Assembly (NCBI RefSeq): GCF_022678625.1
Contig: NZ_JALBYQ010000007.1
Span: forward strand, 1-64,000
From: Aliiroseovarius subalbicans
GTDB taxonomy: Bacteria; Pseudomonadota; Alphaproteobacteria; Rhodobacterales; Rhodobacteraceae
Reading direction: 5' to 3'
Length of the DNA: 64,000 bases
The translations under genes and the position numbers were made by a program. Positions within the stretch are counted from its first letter, which is position 1. Each line of letters starts with the position of its first letter. The notes below the pieces were generated by a model, which was given only the letters and a program-made list of their open reading frames with translations, ran no database searches and had not been told where the DNA came from. Of this stretch, positions 53,927 through 62,419 are shown one piece after another.

Positions 53927-54826
53927 TCAGCCGCCGGTGTGATCGTCCATCAGATAGGTCGCCATGGCTTTGCGGTCTTCCTCGGTCAAAAAACCAGTTC
54001 CATACATCACGACTTCTCCCATCGACCCACCAAAGGCGTCGCCGTCGGGTTTGACCCCGGTGCGAAGCGCATAGGCCAGGCTGTCCACAGTCCACCCGCG
54101 CATTTGTAGGGTTTCATAGTCGATGGCCGGAGCTTTCCCGCCGCCGGGTAGTGAGGTACTTCCCCTGAAGTGCTGACTGTCCGATTTCCGCGCGCCTGCA
54201 AAGTTTCGGGCGGTGTGACAGGCAGCACAATGCGCGGCCCCTTCCACAAGCTCGCGGCCTCGGTTCCAGACCTCGTCGTTGCCTTCAATGGGCTCTGTGC
54301 GCGGTGCGGTCAAAAATGCGGCCCGCCACAATTTCAATCCCCAACGCTGGTTGAATGGAAAGGCCATCTCCTGATCTCTGGATGGTTCGGCAACGGCAGG
54401 TACAGTCTGAAACGCCGCCCACAGATCAGCAATTTCCTGGTCCGTGAAGTTGCCGTAGAAAGGATAGGTGAACGCAGGATAGTAGGGTTCACCCTCGGGC
54501 GAGACCCCTTGCCTGACTGCGCGAGCAAACTCGTCAATCGACCAATCACCGATCCCGTGCTCGGGGTCGGTGGTCAGGTTGGGCGAATAGAGAATGCCGA
54601 AAGGCGTCTCCAGTTTCACCCCTCCGGCCAAAGGCACACCGCCTGCCTCGACATTCGTGTGGCAAGCAATGCAGCCGCTGGCACGGGCAAGATATGCGCC
54701 GCGGCTTGCATCTCCTTCCAAACTGATGGGCCCGTTGATCTGACCTATCGGCCAGGCAACGAGCGCCCCGGTCACGACGACACCGAATGCCGCCCCACCC
54801 AAGGCCAATCTTAAAATACTGCGCAT
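53927..54826 (-). CDS. Di-heme cytochrome c
   Basis: A 299-residue protein with an N-terminal hydrophobic anchor/signal (MRSILRLALGGAAFGVVV) and two heme motifs, CIACH (52-56) and CAACH (200-204), each with downstream Pro/Met ligand segments. It resembles the cytochrome subunits of periplasmic dehydrogenases. It lies upstream of an oxidase and may deliver electrons from it to the respiratory chain. Confidence 0.85.
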   Translation of the reverse strand: MRSILRLALGGAAFGVVVTGALVAWPIGQINGPISLEGDASRGAYLARASGCIACHTNVEAGGVPLAGGVKLETPFGILYSPNLTTDPEHGIGDWSIDEFARAVRQGVSPEGEPYYPAFTYPFYGNFTDQEIADLWAAFQTVPAVAEPSRDQEMAFPFNQRWGLKLWRAAFLTAPRTEPIEGNDEVWNRGRELVEGAAHCAACHTARNFAGARKSDSQHFRGSTSLPGGGKAPAIDYETLQMRGWTVDSLAYALRTGVKPDGDAFGGSMGEVVMYGTGFLTEEDRKAMATYLMDDHTGG

Positions 54827-54827
54827 C

Positions 54828-55415
54828 TTACTGGCTTTCAGCGCGGAATTGCGTGTGGCACGCCGAACAGAGCTGGGTAACCATGGTGAAGGCACCGTCG
54901 ACAGGCATCTCGGAAATCTGTGCGGCCGTCATGGTGTTTCCCATTGCTCCAGTGCCGCCCATCATGCTGGACCCACCCCCCATCATGCCGGATCCCCCGC
55001 CCATCATGGTATCTGTCGACATGGCGCTGCTGCCTGTCGCCATCAGACCGTTGTCCGCTGCGCCTGCCAGTCCTTCGGAGACAATCCCAAGCTGTTCCGC
55101 CAGTGCTGAGAATTCCTCCCACTTGCTCCAGATCGCGTCCTTGGCCTCCGAGGGCATTCCGCCGGAACCTTCGGGAAAGAGTTCCGTCATCGAGTCACCA
55201 GCGTGACGTGAGAATGTCGCAGCTGCCCGCCGCACAACGTCCGCATCATAATCAATTTCGCCGCGCATCATGGGCGTGACGGCTTTCACAGCCTTTCCCA
55301 TATCCGCCATGGCATCCATGCGGTCTTTCACGATGCCAGTCGCACCACCGTGTGCGAAAGCGGTAAGGGCGGTTGAAGTTGCGACGATCGCCGCGAGAAC
55401 AGTGGTCTTTTTCAT
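54828..55415 (-). CDS. Cytochrome c' with a Met/Gly-rich insert
   Basis: A 195-residue secreted four-helix cytochrome c' with signal MKKTTVLAAIVATSTALTAF and C-terminal CSACH (183-187). Between helices three and four (about 125-161) is an insert of MMGGG-type repeats that ordinary cytochromes c' lack. The insert could bind copper or silver. It is the partner of the di-heme gene 1 bp downstream. Confidence 0.82.
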   Translation of the reverse strand: MKKTTVLAAIVATSTALTAFAHGGATGIVKDRMDAMADMGKAVKAVTPMMRGEIDYDADVVRRAAATFSRHAGDSMTELFPEGSGGMPSEAKDAIWSKWEEFSALAEQLGIVSEGLAGAADNGLMATGSSAMSTDTMMGGGSGMMGGGSSMMGGTGAMGNTMTAAQISEMPVDGAFTMVTQLCSACHTQFRAESQ

Positions 55416-55457
55416 AGTTTCAATCCTTGATCGGTCGAGTTTTCGAGTGTTCTGGGA

Positions 55458-55808
55458 TCAGGATTGGATGCGCGGTGGTGGTTTGTCTGATAGAGGTGTC
55501 CAGCTTTCGCCTGCAAGCCAGGGAAGCCAGATTTCCGACTTACCGATCTCTGCTGGGCCAGGCTGAACCGGTGTCAGAAGGAAGGCTGCGGCAGTAAAGC
55601 AATCTAGGCCTGGATGACAATGCCCAAAAGATGCTGCGACCTCGGCATGGTGGTCGAGGTCATCTTTGCCTCCGTGGTCCGCGTAGGAACTGTCCGAGTT
55701 CCCAGCGTGCCCACGAGCGCTATCCGGGAGACCCGCGAATGCGATCAGTCCGCCGAACATGACGACACAGATCAATCGGAGCAGGGATAGGCTGGGTTTT
55801 GGAAGCAT
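55458..55808 (-). CDS. Exported His/Asp-rich small protein
   Basis: A 116-residue protein with a hydrophobic N terminus (LSLLRLICVVMFGGLIAF) and a His/Asp cluster (ADHGGKDDLDHHAEVAA, GHCHPG). I do not recognise the family; DUF2946-like copper proteins end in a similar PPPR. ATG 55808 overlaps the upstream stop (TGATG). Confidence 0.55.
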   Translation of the reverse strand: MLPKPSLSLLRLICVVMFGGLIAFAGLPDSARGHAGNSDSSYADHGGKDDLDHHAEVAASFGHCHPGLDCFTAAAFLLTPVQPGPAEIGKSEIWLPWLAGESWTPLSDKPPPRIQS

Positions 55809-56266
55809 CAATTGATCCCGTTTTCGCGCTGCAACTCTCGCACGTACCGCGCGATGTACTGTACATCACCACGCGTCAGTCCAGGCACCGGAGGCATGTT
55901 CCCAAACTTCCAATGATGGGCGCGAACGCCACTTTGCGCGGCCCTCTGGAACGCTTCATCCGAATGGTGGCTTGGTTCGTAAATCTTGTGCACAAGAGGT
56001 GGGGCAACCCCATTTTGACCTGCCGCATTTGCACCATGGCAAGACGCGCATTTGGCATCAAAGGCACGCTTTCCAAGTACCGCGTCTGCTGACAGTTCTT
56101 GTGGCAACCGAACATCCTCAATCGGGTCTCCCATTGCGACGTTGCTCGTGTCAGGCGGTACCATTGAGTGACCTTGCTGCACAGGTGTTGGTTGAAACGC
56201 CTGCCACCCGGCGACTGCGACACCGGCAAGCAGTGCACCGCCCACGAAAAGTCCCCATTTACTCAT
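55808..56266 (-). CDS. Small mono-heme cytochrome c
   Basis: A 152-residue cytochrome with an N-terminal anchor (LFVGGALLAGVAVAGW) and CASCH (73-77), followed by NMPPVPGLT with the Met ligand. It is second in the minus-strand run after the L,D-transpeptidase. Confidence 0.82.
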   Translation of the reverse strand: MSKWGLFVGGALLAGVAVAGWQAFQPTPVQQGHSMVPPDTSNVAMGDPIEDVRLPQELSADAVLGKRAFDAKCASCHGANAAGQNGVAPPLVHKIYEPSHHSDEAFQRAAQSGVRAHHWKFGNMPPVPGLTRGDVQYIARYVRELQRENGIN

Positions 56267-56298
56267 TGTTCTATCCTTTTGAGGTGTTCATGCGGCCT

Positions 56299-56880
56299 TC
56301 AGATCAATTTGACCTGAGTGCCGACAGGGACGCGGTCGTAGACCTCTTCGATCTGCTCATTGTAGAGACCGATACAGCCATTCGAAGATCGTCGGCCGAT
56401 TTTGCGTGTGTCCTGAGTGCCGTGAATGCGGTAGTATTGCCAAGACAGATACAACGCTCTTGTGCCAAGGGGATTGGCCGGGTCACCACCCTTGATGATC
56501 GCCGGCCATTCGGGGTTGCGCTCTCGCATGGATGGCGTAGGAGCCCAACTTGGGTTTTCCCGCTTTTCCACAACCTCTGTATATCCACGACGGGTCAATT
56601 CGTCGGTCAACGGAACTGATGTCGGATAAATCCGCATCTCACCATCCGCTGTCCAGTGCTGAAGGACGCGTGTGGCGGTATCAGAAAGCAAGATCCCCTT
56701 GCCCAATCCGTCGAAATGGTCCTGCCATTCATGCAGAGCGAAGGACGATATGTTACGCCGCACCACCGGTTCCGGGATACTGGACGGTGTTTCCTGTGCC
56801 CACAGGATTGAAGGTGCGGTCAAAACCGATGCCACACCGCTCACCATCAGGCGTCTGTTAATTTTGCCATTGCCTGCCAT
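56299..56880 (-). CDS. L,D-transpeptidase (YkuD family)
   Basis: A 193-residue exported enzyme with a Tat-like signal (NRRLMVSGVASVLTAPSILW) and the YkuD active site HGTQDTRKIGRRSSNGCIGL with the catalytic Cys. It makes 3-3 peptidoglycan cross-links or anchors proteins. It begins the minus-strand oxidase/cytochrome run and has GGAGAGG before ATG 56880. Confidence 0.85.
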   Translation of the reverse strand: MAGNGKINRRLMVSGVASVLTAPSILWAQETPSSIPEPVVRRNISSFALHEWQDHFDGLGKGILLSDTATRVLQHWTADGEMRIYPTSVPLTDELTRRGYTEVVEKRENPSWAPTPSMRERNPEWPAIIKGGDPANPLGTRALYLSWQYYRIHGTQDTRKIGRRSSNGCIGLYNEQIEEVYDRVPVGTQVKLI

Positions 56881-56987
56881 GTCGCCTCTCCAATCGTATC
56901 ACTGGCGTATTCGTGGGCTATTTTTTCGCCTGATCCGTCTCATTCATCAACAGTTCCGAGCCCCGAGATTTGTATCGAAATGTATCC

Positions 56988-57018
56988 TTGACCTTTCCTT
57001 GGGTAAGGCCTGCATATG
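56988..57018 (+). promoter_or_regulatory. CueR-type promoter for the gene at 57046
   Basis: TTGACC (56988-56993), a 19-bp spacer (ACCTTTCC...GGTAAGG dyad) and CATATG (57013-57018). It fits the CueR promoter pattern better than the copA and copZ sites do. Confidence 0.7.
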
Positions 57019-57045
57019 GGGTCAGCGACCTGGAAGAGGCACCCA

Positions 57046-57363
57046 ATGAGTCAGAAAACAGACACGAGCTCCACCGAAAGAACGCGGTCTGGCCCCAAGG
57101 CAATGCATTTCGCAATGATGGCCTGTTGCGTCATCATGATGCCGCCGATCGCAGGCTATTTTCTGGCCGGTGGCGCGCTTGGCGGGCTCGGGTCGAACTT
57201 GCTGACGTTTGCACCGCTACTGCTTTGTGTAGGGGGCCATTTTGTAATGCACAAAGTGATGGGCAAGAGCTGTCATACAAGCGACTCTCGGCGCGAAACA
57301 GAAGATCCCAACGCCGTTATCCACGACGTGGCGTCGACCGTGCCGCAGGTACGCCGAGGCTGA
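57046..57363 (+). CDS. Small membrane protein (DUF2933-like), CueR-controlled
   Basis: A 105-residue protein with a cytoplasmic N terminus, two hydrophobic segments (HFAMMACCVIMMPPIAGYFL and SNLLTFAPLLLCVGGHFVMH) and a Met/Cys/His-rich membrane face (MMACCVIMM, MHKVMGKSC) resembling DUF2933 copper-region proteins. ATG 57046 has GGAAGAGG upstream and a copper promoter 28 bp before. Confidence 0.65.
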   Translation: MSQKTDTSSTERTRSGPKAMHFAMMACCVIMMPPIAGYFLAGGALGGLGSNLLTFAPLLLCVGGHFVMHKVMGKSCHTSDSRRETEDPNAVIHDVASTVPQVRRG

Positions 57364-57367
57364 CCGG

Positions 57368-57619
57368 GTGCCTGTTTCCGGCTTTGTGCGTGCCATGTTG
57401 GCTGGGTTGGTTGTGAGTGGTTGCGCCACTTCCGGCAAGCAATGCGAAAAACCAGATCGGACCAGTCTTTCTTACGGCGATGTAACTATGTTTGCGCCGG
57501 AAGGGTGCTGGTTCACCGACGAGGGGAACAGCCCAGTTCGCTCGATTGCGTGTAGCGACGGTCGCCAAGGTTTGGCAATTGCCGACGTATCTGACGTCTC
57601 GGTGGAGGCTGATGAATGA
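57368..57619 (+). CDS. Small putative lipoprotein
   Basis: An 83-residue protein with signal and lipobox (MLAGLVVSGC; Cys19) and EGCWFTDEGNSPVRSIAC. I do not recognise it. GTG at 57368 follows the previous stop by 4 bases, so it belongs to the CueR-controlled operon; ATG 57395 lacks a full signal. Confidence 0.55.
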   Translation: MPVSGFVRAMLAGLVVSGCATSGKQCEKPDRTSLSYGDVTMFAPEGCWFTDEGNSPVRSIACSDGRQGLAIADVSDVSVEADE

Positions 57620-57650
57620 GAAATGACATCGCGGAAATCAGGATACGACG

Positions 57651-59792
57651 ATGCTTTCAATCGTGAGGTTGCGCGCCTACTGCATGAGGTTTGTTCTATT
57701 CGTCGGCTTAGGTTTTTTGGCAACCAGCCATGCTATAGCTGCGACGTCAGATGACTTTTCCTCAACAGCCCTCACCGCCAGACTGATCACTGTGCAGGAT
57801 GGTGTGCCTCCGGGTGCTGAAACGCTTTCGGCGGGTCTTGATTTGACGCTTTCGGAAGGCTGGAAAACCTATTGGCGTTCTCCTGGCGAGGTCGGCATTC
57901 CCCCACAGATCGATTGGAGCGGGTCAAGCAATGTCGCGGGGGTCGAAATGCTTTGGCCGGCCCCAGAGCGGTTCACCGCATTCGGTATCGAAAACTTCGG
58001 GTATCATGACACCGTTGTTTTTCCCCTTCGGGTCACGCTGGAACGGCCAGGTGAACCGGTTGATCTTACCGGAGCTGTAAAACTGCTGGTCTGTTCTGAG
58101 GTCTGCGTCCCACAGACCTTCGATTTGACACTGTCTCTTCCCTCGGGGTCGGATATCGACACCGTTTCCGCATCGCGCATAAGCACTTTCCTGTCTCGCG
58201 TTCCAACCGAAGGGGATCAAACCGGAGTTTCGGACGCAGTAGCGTCAATCGACGCGAAACAGACAACCCTGACGCTTGAACTGCAAAGTGCCACCGCATT
58301 TGGCACACCGGATGTTTTTGCCGAGCTTGGAGCGGGTACTGCTTTAGGCAAGCCTGACATCCGGCTTGGAGATGGGGGCCGCAGACTTTGGGCGCGCATC
58401 CCGATCCTTACCGTTCACGCCGAGCTGTACCACGACCCTGTTTTGACCGTGACAGACGGGCCTGCCCGCGCCCTGACTTTGACGCCGCAGCTGATATCGC
58501 CCCCCCCTGCCCCACCATTTAGGCTTGAACAACTGGTGCCAGGTCTGGACAAACTGGCATGGATAGCCCTGGTGGCCTTTTTGGGTGGGCTGATCTTGAA
58601 TGTGATGCCCTGTGTCCTTCCGGTTCTGTCAATCAAACTGTCATCGGCAATTAAGACCCAAGCGCGTGGCGCGCGGTCCGTTCGCATTGGCTTTCTGTTC
58701 GCTGCCGCTGGCGTCATGAGTTTCATGTGGTCTCTCGCCGCTATTCTCTATGCGTTGCAGATGTCTGGCGTGGCCGTTGGTTGGGGGCTGCAGTTTCAGA
58801 ACCCGGCCTTCCTGGCCTTGATGTTTCTTGTGCTCGCAGTTTTCTCCGCAAACCTGTTCGGTCTGTTCGAGCTGGCGTTGCCTTCCTCACTTCAATCTCG
58901 CTTGTCCAACGCAGGTGGCACCTCAGGACATGGGGCTGATTTCGCGACCGGTTTTTTCGGTGCGGTCATGGCAACTCCCTGTTCGGCACCGTTCCTTGGG
59001 ACCGCGGTGGCATTTGCGCTTGCCGGGCGCGGTGTCGACATCATCATTGTCTTCACAGCTTTGGGGTTGGGGCTTGCATTGCCATATCTTCTTATCGCCC
59101 TTGTGCCCGGACTGGTAGCGGTTCTTCCCAAACCAGGGCGATGGATGGTTGGGTTGAAACTGCTTCTTGGAGGGCTTCTTCTTGGGACAGCAATCTGGCT
59201 TTTGTGGGTTTTGTCCAGCGTCGCAGGCCCGCTTTCGACATTCGTGGTCACAGGCCTTTCAATCGCCTTGCTTGCAGTCCTGATACGGCGCCCTTTGCCC
59301 CCTGCCTTGCGCAATCTGGCCGTTATCCTGCTTTCCGTCCTACCAATGGTTTCGGCAGAGCTTCTGGCACGTCAGGCCCCGACTGAGGTTGAGCGGCTGG
59401 GCGGGCAGATCAATTGGATTGCTTTCGAGCGTGGAGACATTGCACGCCGCGTTTCGCAAGGCGAAGTGGTTTTTGTCGATGTCACTGCGGATTGGTGCCT
59501 GACTTGTAAGGCCAACAAGGCCTTGGTTCTGGAACGTGATCCGGTTTTGTCTGCCCTGAACGGTGAAGGGGTGATCGCGATGCAAGCCGATTGGACACGC
59601 CCCGACGAACGTATTTCGCGGTATTTAGAAGCAAATAACCGCTATGGCATTCCCTTCAATGCAATCTATGGGCCGGGGGCACCGAACGGTATTGTCCTAT
59701 CCGAGATCCTTTCTTCACAGGCTATTCTAGCAGCCCTGGATTCTGCCCGCGCAATTGGGATTCAATCCAGCACTCTCGAGACCGAACAATGA
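57651..59792 (+). CDS. DsbD/ScsB-type thiol-disulfide reductase
   Basis: A 713-residue protein: signal peptide, N-terminal periplasmic domain (WKTYWRSPGEVGIPP, SEVCVPQ), a membrane domain with paired cysteines (NVMPCVLPVLSIK, TPCSAPFLGTA) and a C-terminal thioredoxin domain with ADWCLTCKANK near 615. It moves electrons from the cytoplasm to periplasmic thiols. It fits cytochrome maturation and copper-damaged protein repair. Confidence 0.9.
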   Translation: MLSIVRLRAYCMRFVLFVGLGFLATSHAIAATSDDFSSTALTARLITVQDGVPPGAETLSAGLDLTLSEGWKTYWRSPGEVGIPPQIDWSGSSNVAGVEMLWPAPERFTAFGIENFGYHDTVVFPLRVTLERPGEPVDLTGAVKLLVCSEVCVPQTFDLTLSLPSGSDIDTVSASRISTFLSRVPTEGDQTGVSDAVASIDAKQTTLTLELQSATAFGTPDVFAELGAGTALGKPDIRLGDGGRRLWARIPILTVHAELYHDPVLTVTDGPARALTLTPQLISPPPAPPFRLEQLVPGLDKLAWIALVAFLGGLILNVMPCVLPVLSIKLSSAIKTQARGARSVRIGFLFAAAGVMSFMWSLAAILYALQMSGVAVGWGLQFQNPAFLALMFLVLAVFSANLFGLFELALPSSLQSRLSNAGGTSGHGADFATGFFGAVMATPCSAPFLGTAVAFALAGRGVDIIIVFTALGLGLALPYLLIALVPGLVAVLPKPGRWMVGLKLLLGGLLLGTAIWLLWVLSSVAGPLSTFVVTGLSIALLAVLIRRPLPPALRNLAVILLSVLPMVSAELLARQAPTEVERLGGQINWIAFERGDIARRVSQGEVVFVDVTADWCLTCKANKALVLERDPVLSALNGEGVIAMQADWTRPDERISRYLEANNRYGIPFNAIYGPGAPNGIVLSEILSSQAILAALDSARAIGIQSSTLETEQ

Positions 59793-59973
59793 AGCAGTGC
59801 CGTGTGACATATGAAGCGGCTCAAAGGCAAAAAAGACTGTACCGGTTAGGAACGAAATGAACGACGTCGAAAAGCGCACGGATACCAAAACCCGCCAAAC
59901 TTCGGACTTTGCAATGTTGCCACGATTGCAGACATTAGCTTGGATTCACAGGTATGTGACTGGTTTCGCGAAT

Positions 59974-59995
59974 GATCACACGTATCCTTGTGATC
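59974..59995. promoter_or_regulatory. Inverted repeat upstream of the second L,D-transpeptidase
   Basis: GATCACA (59974-59980) and TGTGATC (59989-59995) form a 7-bp inverted repeat with an 8-bp centre, 41 bp before the ATG. It may be a regulator site. The 243-bp gap around it otherwise holds no supported gene. Confidence 0.35.
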
Positions 59996-60035
59996 TATCG
60001 TCTAAGGAACCGCCGGAAATGAGGATTGTGAAACT

Positions 60036-60701
60036 ATGTTGACCAGACGCCACTTCATCGGTTCGACAGCCGCGCTGTTTTCCGCCCCGATTGCAAGCAC
60101 CGGTTGGGCCGCGCCGACTTCTGACCGCTCAAAGTGGTCTGCATGGGACGCGCAGATTACGCCTGTGGATTATGATCCGGCAACGTCAAACCCTTGGGGG
60201 TTTCACCCGCGTTTCCTGCCCCAGCTCGTCGAGGCGAATCCCGGCCTGACACCAGGCGACATCCACGTCGATGCTGTGGCGAGATATCTGTACCATATTC
60301 GCGAAGACGGCACCGCAATGCGCTATGGGGTCGCGATTGCGCGTGGGAACCTATACGAACCCGGTACCTACACGATCAAGCGAAAAGCGAAATGGCCGAC
60401 CTGGACCCCGACTGCAGCCATGATCAAACGAGACCCAGGTCTCTATGAGCGACATGCAGACGGAATGAATGGCGGCCCAACAAACCCGCTTGGGTCGCGC
60501 GCGTTGTATCTGTTTGTCGGAAATCGAGACACCTACCTCCGGATCCACGGTTCACCAAGCCCGCGATCCATTGGAGGGAGGGCCAGTTCGGGCTGCGTTC
60601 GCATGGTCATGGCGCATATCAATGGCCTATATGAACATGTATCGACGGGTTCGACCGCCTACCTTTATCCGCCTGAGGATACGGTTTCGGCACGAAGCTG
60701 A
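60036..60701 (+). CDS. Second L,D-transpeptidase (YkuD family)
   Basis: A 221-residue enzyme with a Tat-like signal (MLTRRHFIGSTAALFSAPIA) and the active-site segment HGSPSPRSIGGRASSGCVRM. Paralog of 56299 (shared NP.GSRALYL and RIHG). It lies 243 bp after the DsbD-like gene, so it is probably separately expressed. Confidence 0.85.
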   Translation: MLTRRHFIGSTAALFSAPIASTGWAAPTSDRSKWSAWDAQITPVDYDPATSNPWGFHPRFLPQLVEANPGLTPGDIHVDAVARYLYHIREDGTAMRYGVAIARGNLYEPGTYTIKRKAKWPTWTPTAAMIKRDPGLYERHADGMNGGPTNPLGSRALYLFVGNRDTYLRIHGSPSPRSIGGRASSGCVRMVMAHINGLYEHVSTGSTAYLYPPEDTVSARS

Positions 60702-60728
60702 AGGGTGGATTGGCCGAACAGAACGGGA

Positions 60729-61031
60729 CTAGCCAGTGGCCGCCTCTTCGGTGTCTGCATCTGGCAGTTGGGTGCAGATCGGCCGCCCTCTCACGGATCT
60801 CAACGGAAGGAACGTCGTTTCGACCGGGCCAACATGGCGATAGACATAGCACCCATCCGCCGGATCAATTCGCACCGCTGCAAGATCCTGGTAAGGCGCG
60901 GCAATCGCAAGCACGCCCTCGGGCAGCTCCTTGATGAACCCGTCAGAAGAGACGCGCCTGCCGCCTTCGTAGGTTTCACAAGATGCGAGCAAAAAGACTG
61001 TGCCCCCCAGCAGCCAAGTCAAGTTTCTCAT
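60729..61031 (-). CDS. Small putative lipoprotein
   Basis: A 100-residue protein with lipobox (TVFLLASC; Cys18) and ADGCYVYRHVGPVETTFLPL. Not recognised. ATG 61031; convergent with the transpeptidase. The 227 bp to ccmI hold nothing clear. Confidence 0.6.
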   Translation of the reverse strand: MRNLTWLLGGTVFLLASCETYEGGRRVSSDGFIKELPEGVLAIAAPYQDLAAVRIDPADGCYVYRHVGPVETTFLPLRSVRGRPICTQLPDADTEEAATG

Positions 61032-61258
61032 TGTTAGGTCCTCTCGATAGTTCACTTAGAGTGATCAGTTTTTCTTTGGAAAACCAGTGCTTTCTGTGAG
61101 AGCAAGTGCATTTTGTGTGCCTCTGAGGGAACGCAATAACGCTCTAGGGTTTCGTGATCGATTTCGATCAATGGGATGAAACGTTCCACCTGGTTCTGAA
61201 CAGCCACCGTTACGACTCGTGCGCGGTCTTTCTGGTCGCGGAGGCGCCAATGCGCTCG

Positions 61259-62419
61259 TCACTGCTTCAACTCGGACAGGGCCTGCTCGACAACTCGGTG
61301 GCGGGGATCACTTGGAGCGAGGTCGGAAAGCAGCGTTGAAGCCCTTTCAAAGGCTGACACCGCATTTATCTGCTCCCCCAGAACCGTATAGGCGTTCGCC
61401 AATTGCAACCACCCATTCAGATCGTCAGGGTTTTCCTCAAGCCGTTCGGCCAGTCGATTCACCATTGAACGGATGAACTCCCCACGATCTTCAGCGCTCA
61501 TTTCTCCGGCTGCGGCGATGTCTTCGGCTGTTGGACCCGCTCCGCCACTGGCCATCGGGGCGTAGTCCGTCAGAGCAATTGGGTCACGTCCAAGTGTTTG
61601 TGCAATCTGGTTCGCTTGCGCGACAAAGGCCTCCATCCAGGGTGCAAAGCCGTCAGCGGTTTCCAGATGAGACAATAAGAGCGCATGGGCCGCCGGCTCT
61701 TTACCCTCCTGCGCCAATGCCATTGATTTGTAGAAAACACCGGCAGGATTGCTCGGATCCAGCGCGATTGCCCGGTCGATGGCAGTTTCTGCTCTGGGTG
61801 TAACGATACCTTGTTCAGCACTGACCAGAGCTTCGGCCAGCATCGAGAAGGTTGCCGAGGTTGCGTCATCACGAATTGTCACGGTCTCGAATGCCGCAGC
61901 GGCCCGCGCGTATTCCCCCATTCGATAATAGGTTTGCCCAAGCAGCATCCAACCTTCCGATGCTCCACCGTTTGGCTCGGATGTCAGGCGAGCGTAGAGC
62001 TTGTCCGTGAGTTCGGTGATTTTCTGCTGTTCGGCGCGCTCGGCTTGGCGATCCGCATAGGCAAGACTTGAAATCTCCGGTGATCCCATGATGGCGTAGT
62101 ATCCAACGGCCACAAGCGGCACGAAGAATGCGGCAAGAAAAAGGGTGCCCCGCCCGCTTGTGTTGTCTGCGACCTGTCCAGATGTTGCGCGTCTGGCCGC
62201 GGCCAAAATACGTCGCTTGATTTCCTGCTGTGCGGCTGCGGCTTCCGAAGTCGATATCACATGTCGGTCAAGGTCACGTTGGACCTCGTCCAGCTGATCC
62301 ACCAGAACTGCAGGCGTTGAATCCAATGCCGCCGACGGCACTTGTCTCTGCCAAAGCAACGGAAAGACAACAAAGCCGACCGACAATACAGTCAACAGCA
62401 CCATCCATGCGAAAATCAT
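61259..62419 (-). CDS. ccmI: CcmI cytochrome c maturation protein
   Basis: A 386-residue protein with two N-terminal membrane segments (FAWMVLLTVLSVGFVVFPLL near 3-22 and AAFFVPLVAVGYYAIMG near 98) and tetratricopeptide-type repeats (EGWMLLGQTYYRMGEYARAA, NGWLQLANAYTVLGEQINAV). CcmI chaperones apocytochrome c to the heme ligation complex CcmFH. It overlaps ccmH by 4 bases. Confidence 0.9.
   Translation of the reverse strand: MIFAWMVLLTVLSVGFVVFPLLWQRQVPSAALDSTPAVLVDQLDEVQRDLDRHVISTSEAAAAQQEIKRRILAAARRATSGQVADNTSGRGTLFLAAFFVPLVAVGYYAIMGSPEISSLAYADRQAERAEQQKITELTDKLYARLTSEPNGGASEGWMLLGQTYYRMGEYARAAAAFETVTIRDDATSATFSMLAEALVSAEQGIVTPRAETAIDRAIALDPSNPAGVFYKSMALAQEGKEPAAHALLLSHLETADGFAPWMEAFVAQANQIAQTLGRDPIALTDYAPMASGGAGPTAEDIAAAGEMSAEDRGEFIRSMVNRLAERLEENPDDLNGWLQLANAYTVLGEQINAVSAFERASTLLSDLAPSDPRHRVVEQALSELKQ

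Noticed and set aside
59857-60042. Plus-strand frame of 61 codons before the second L,D-transpeptidase
   Set aside because: It overlaps the inverted repeat and the next start codon and has no family pattern.
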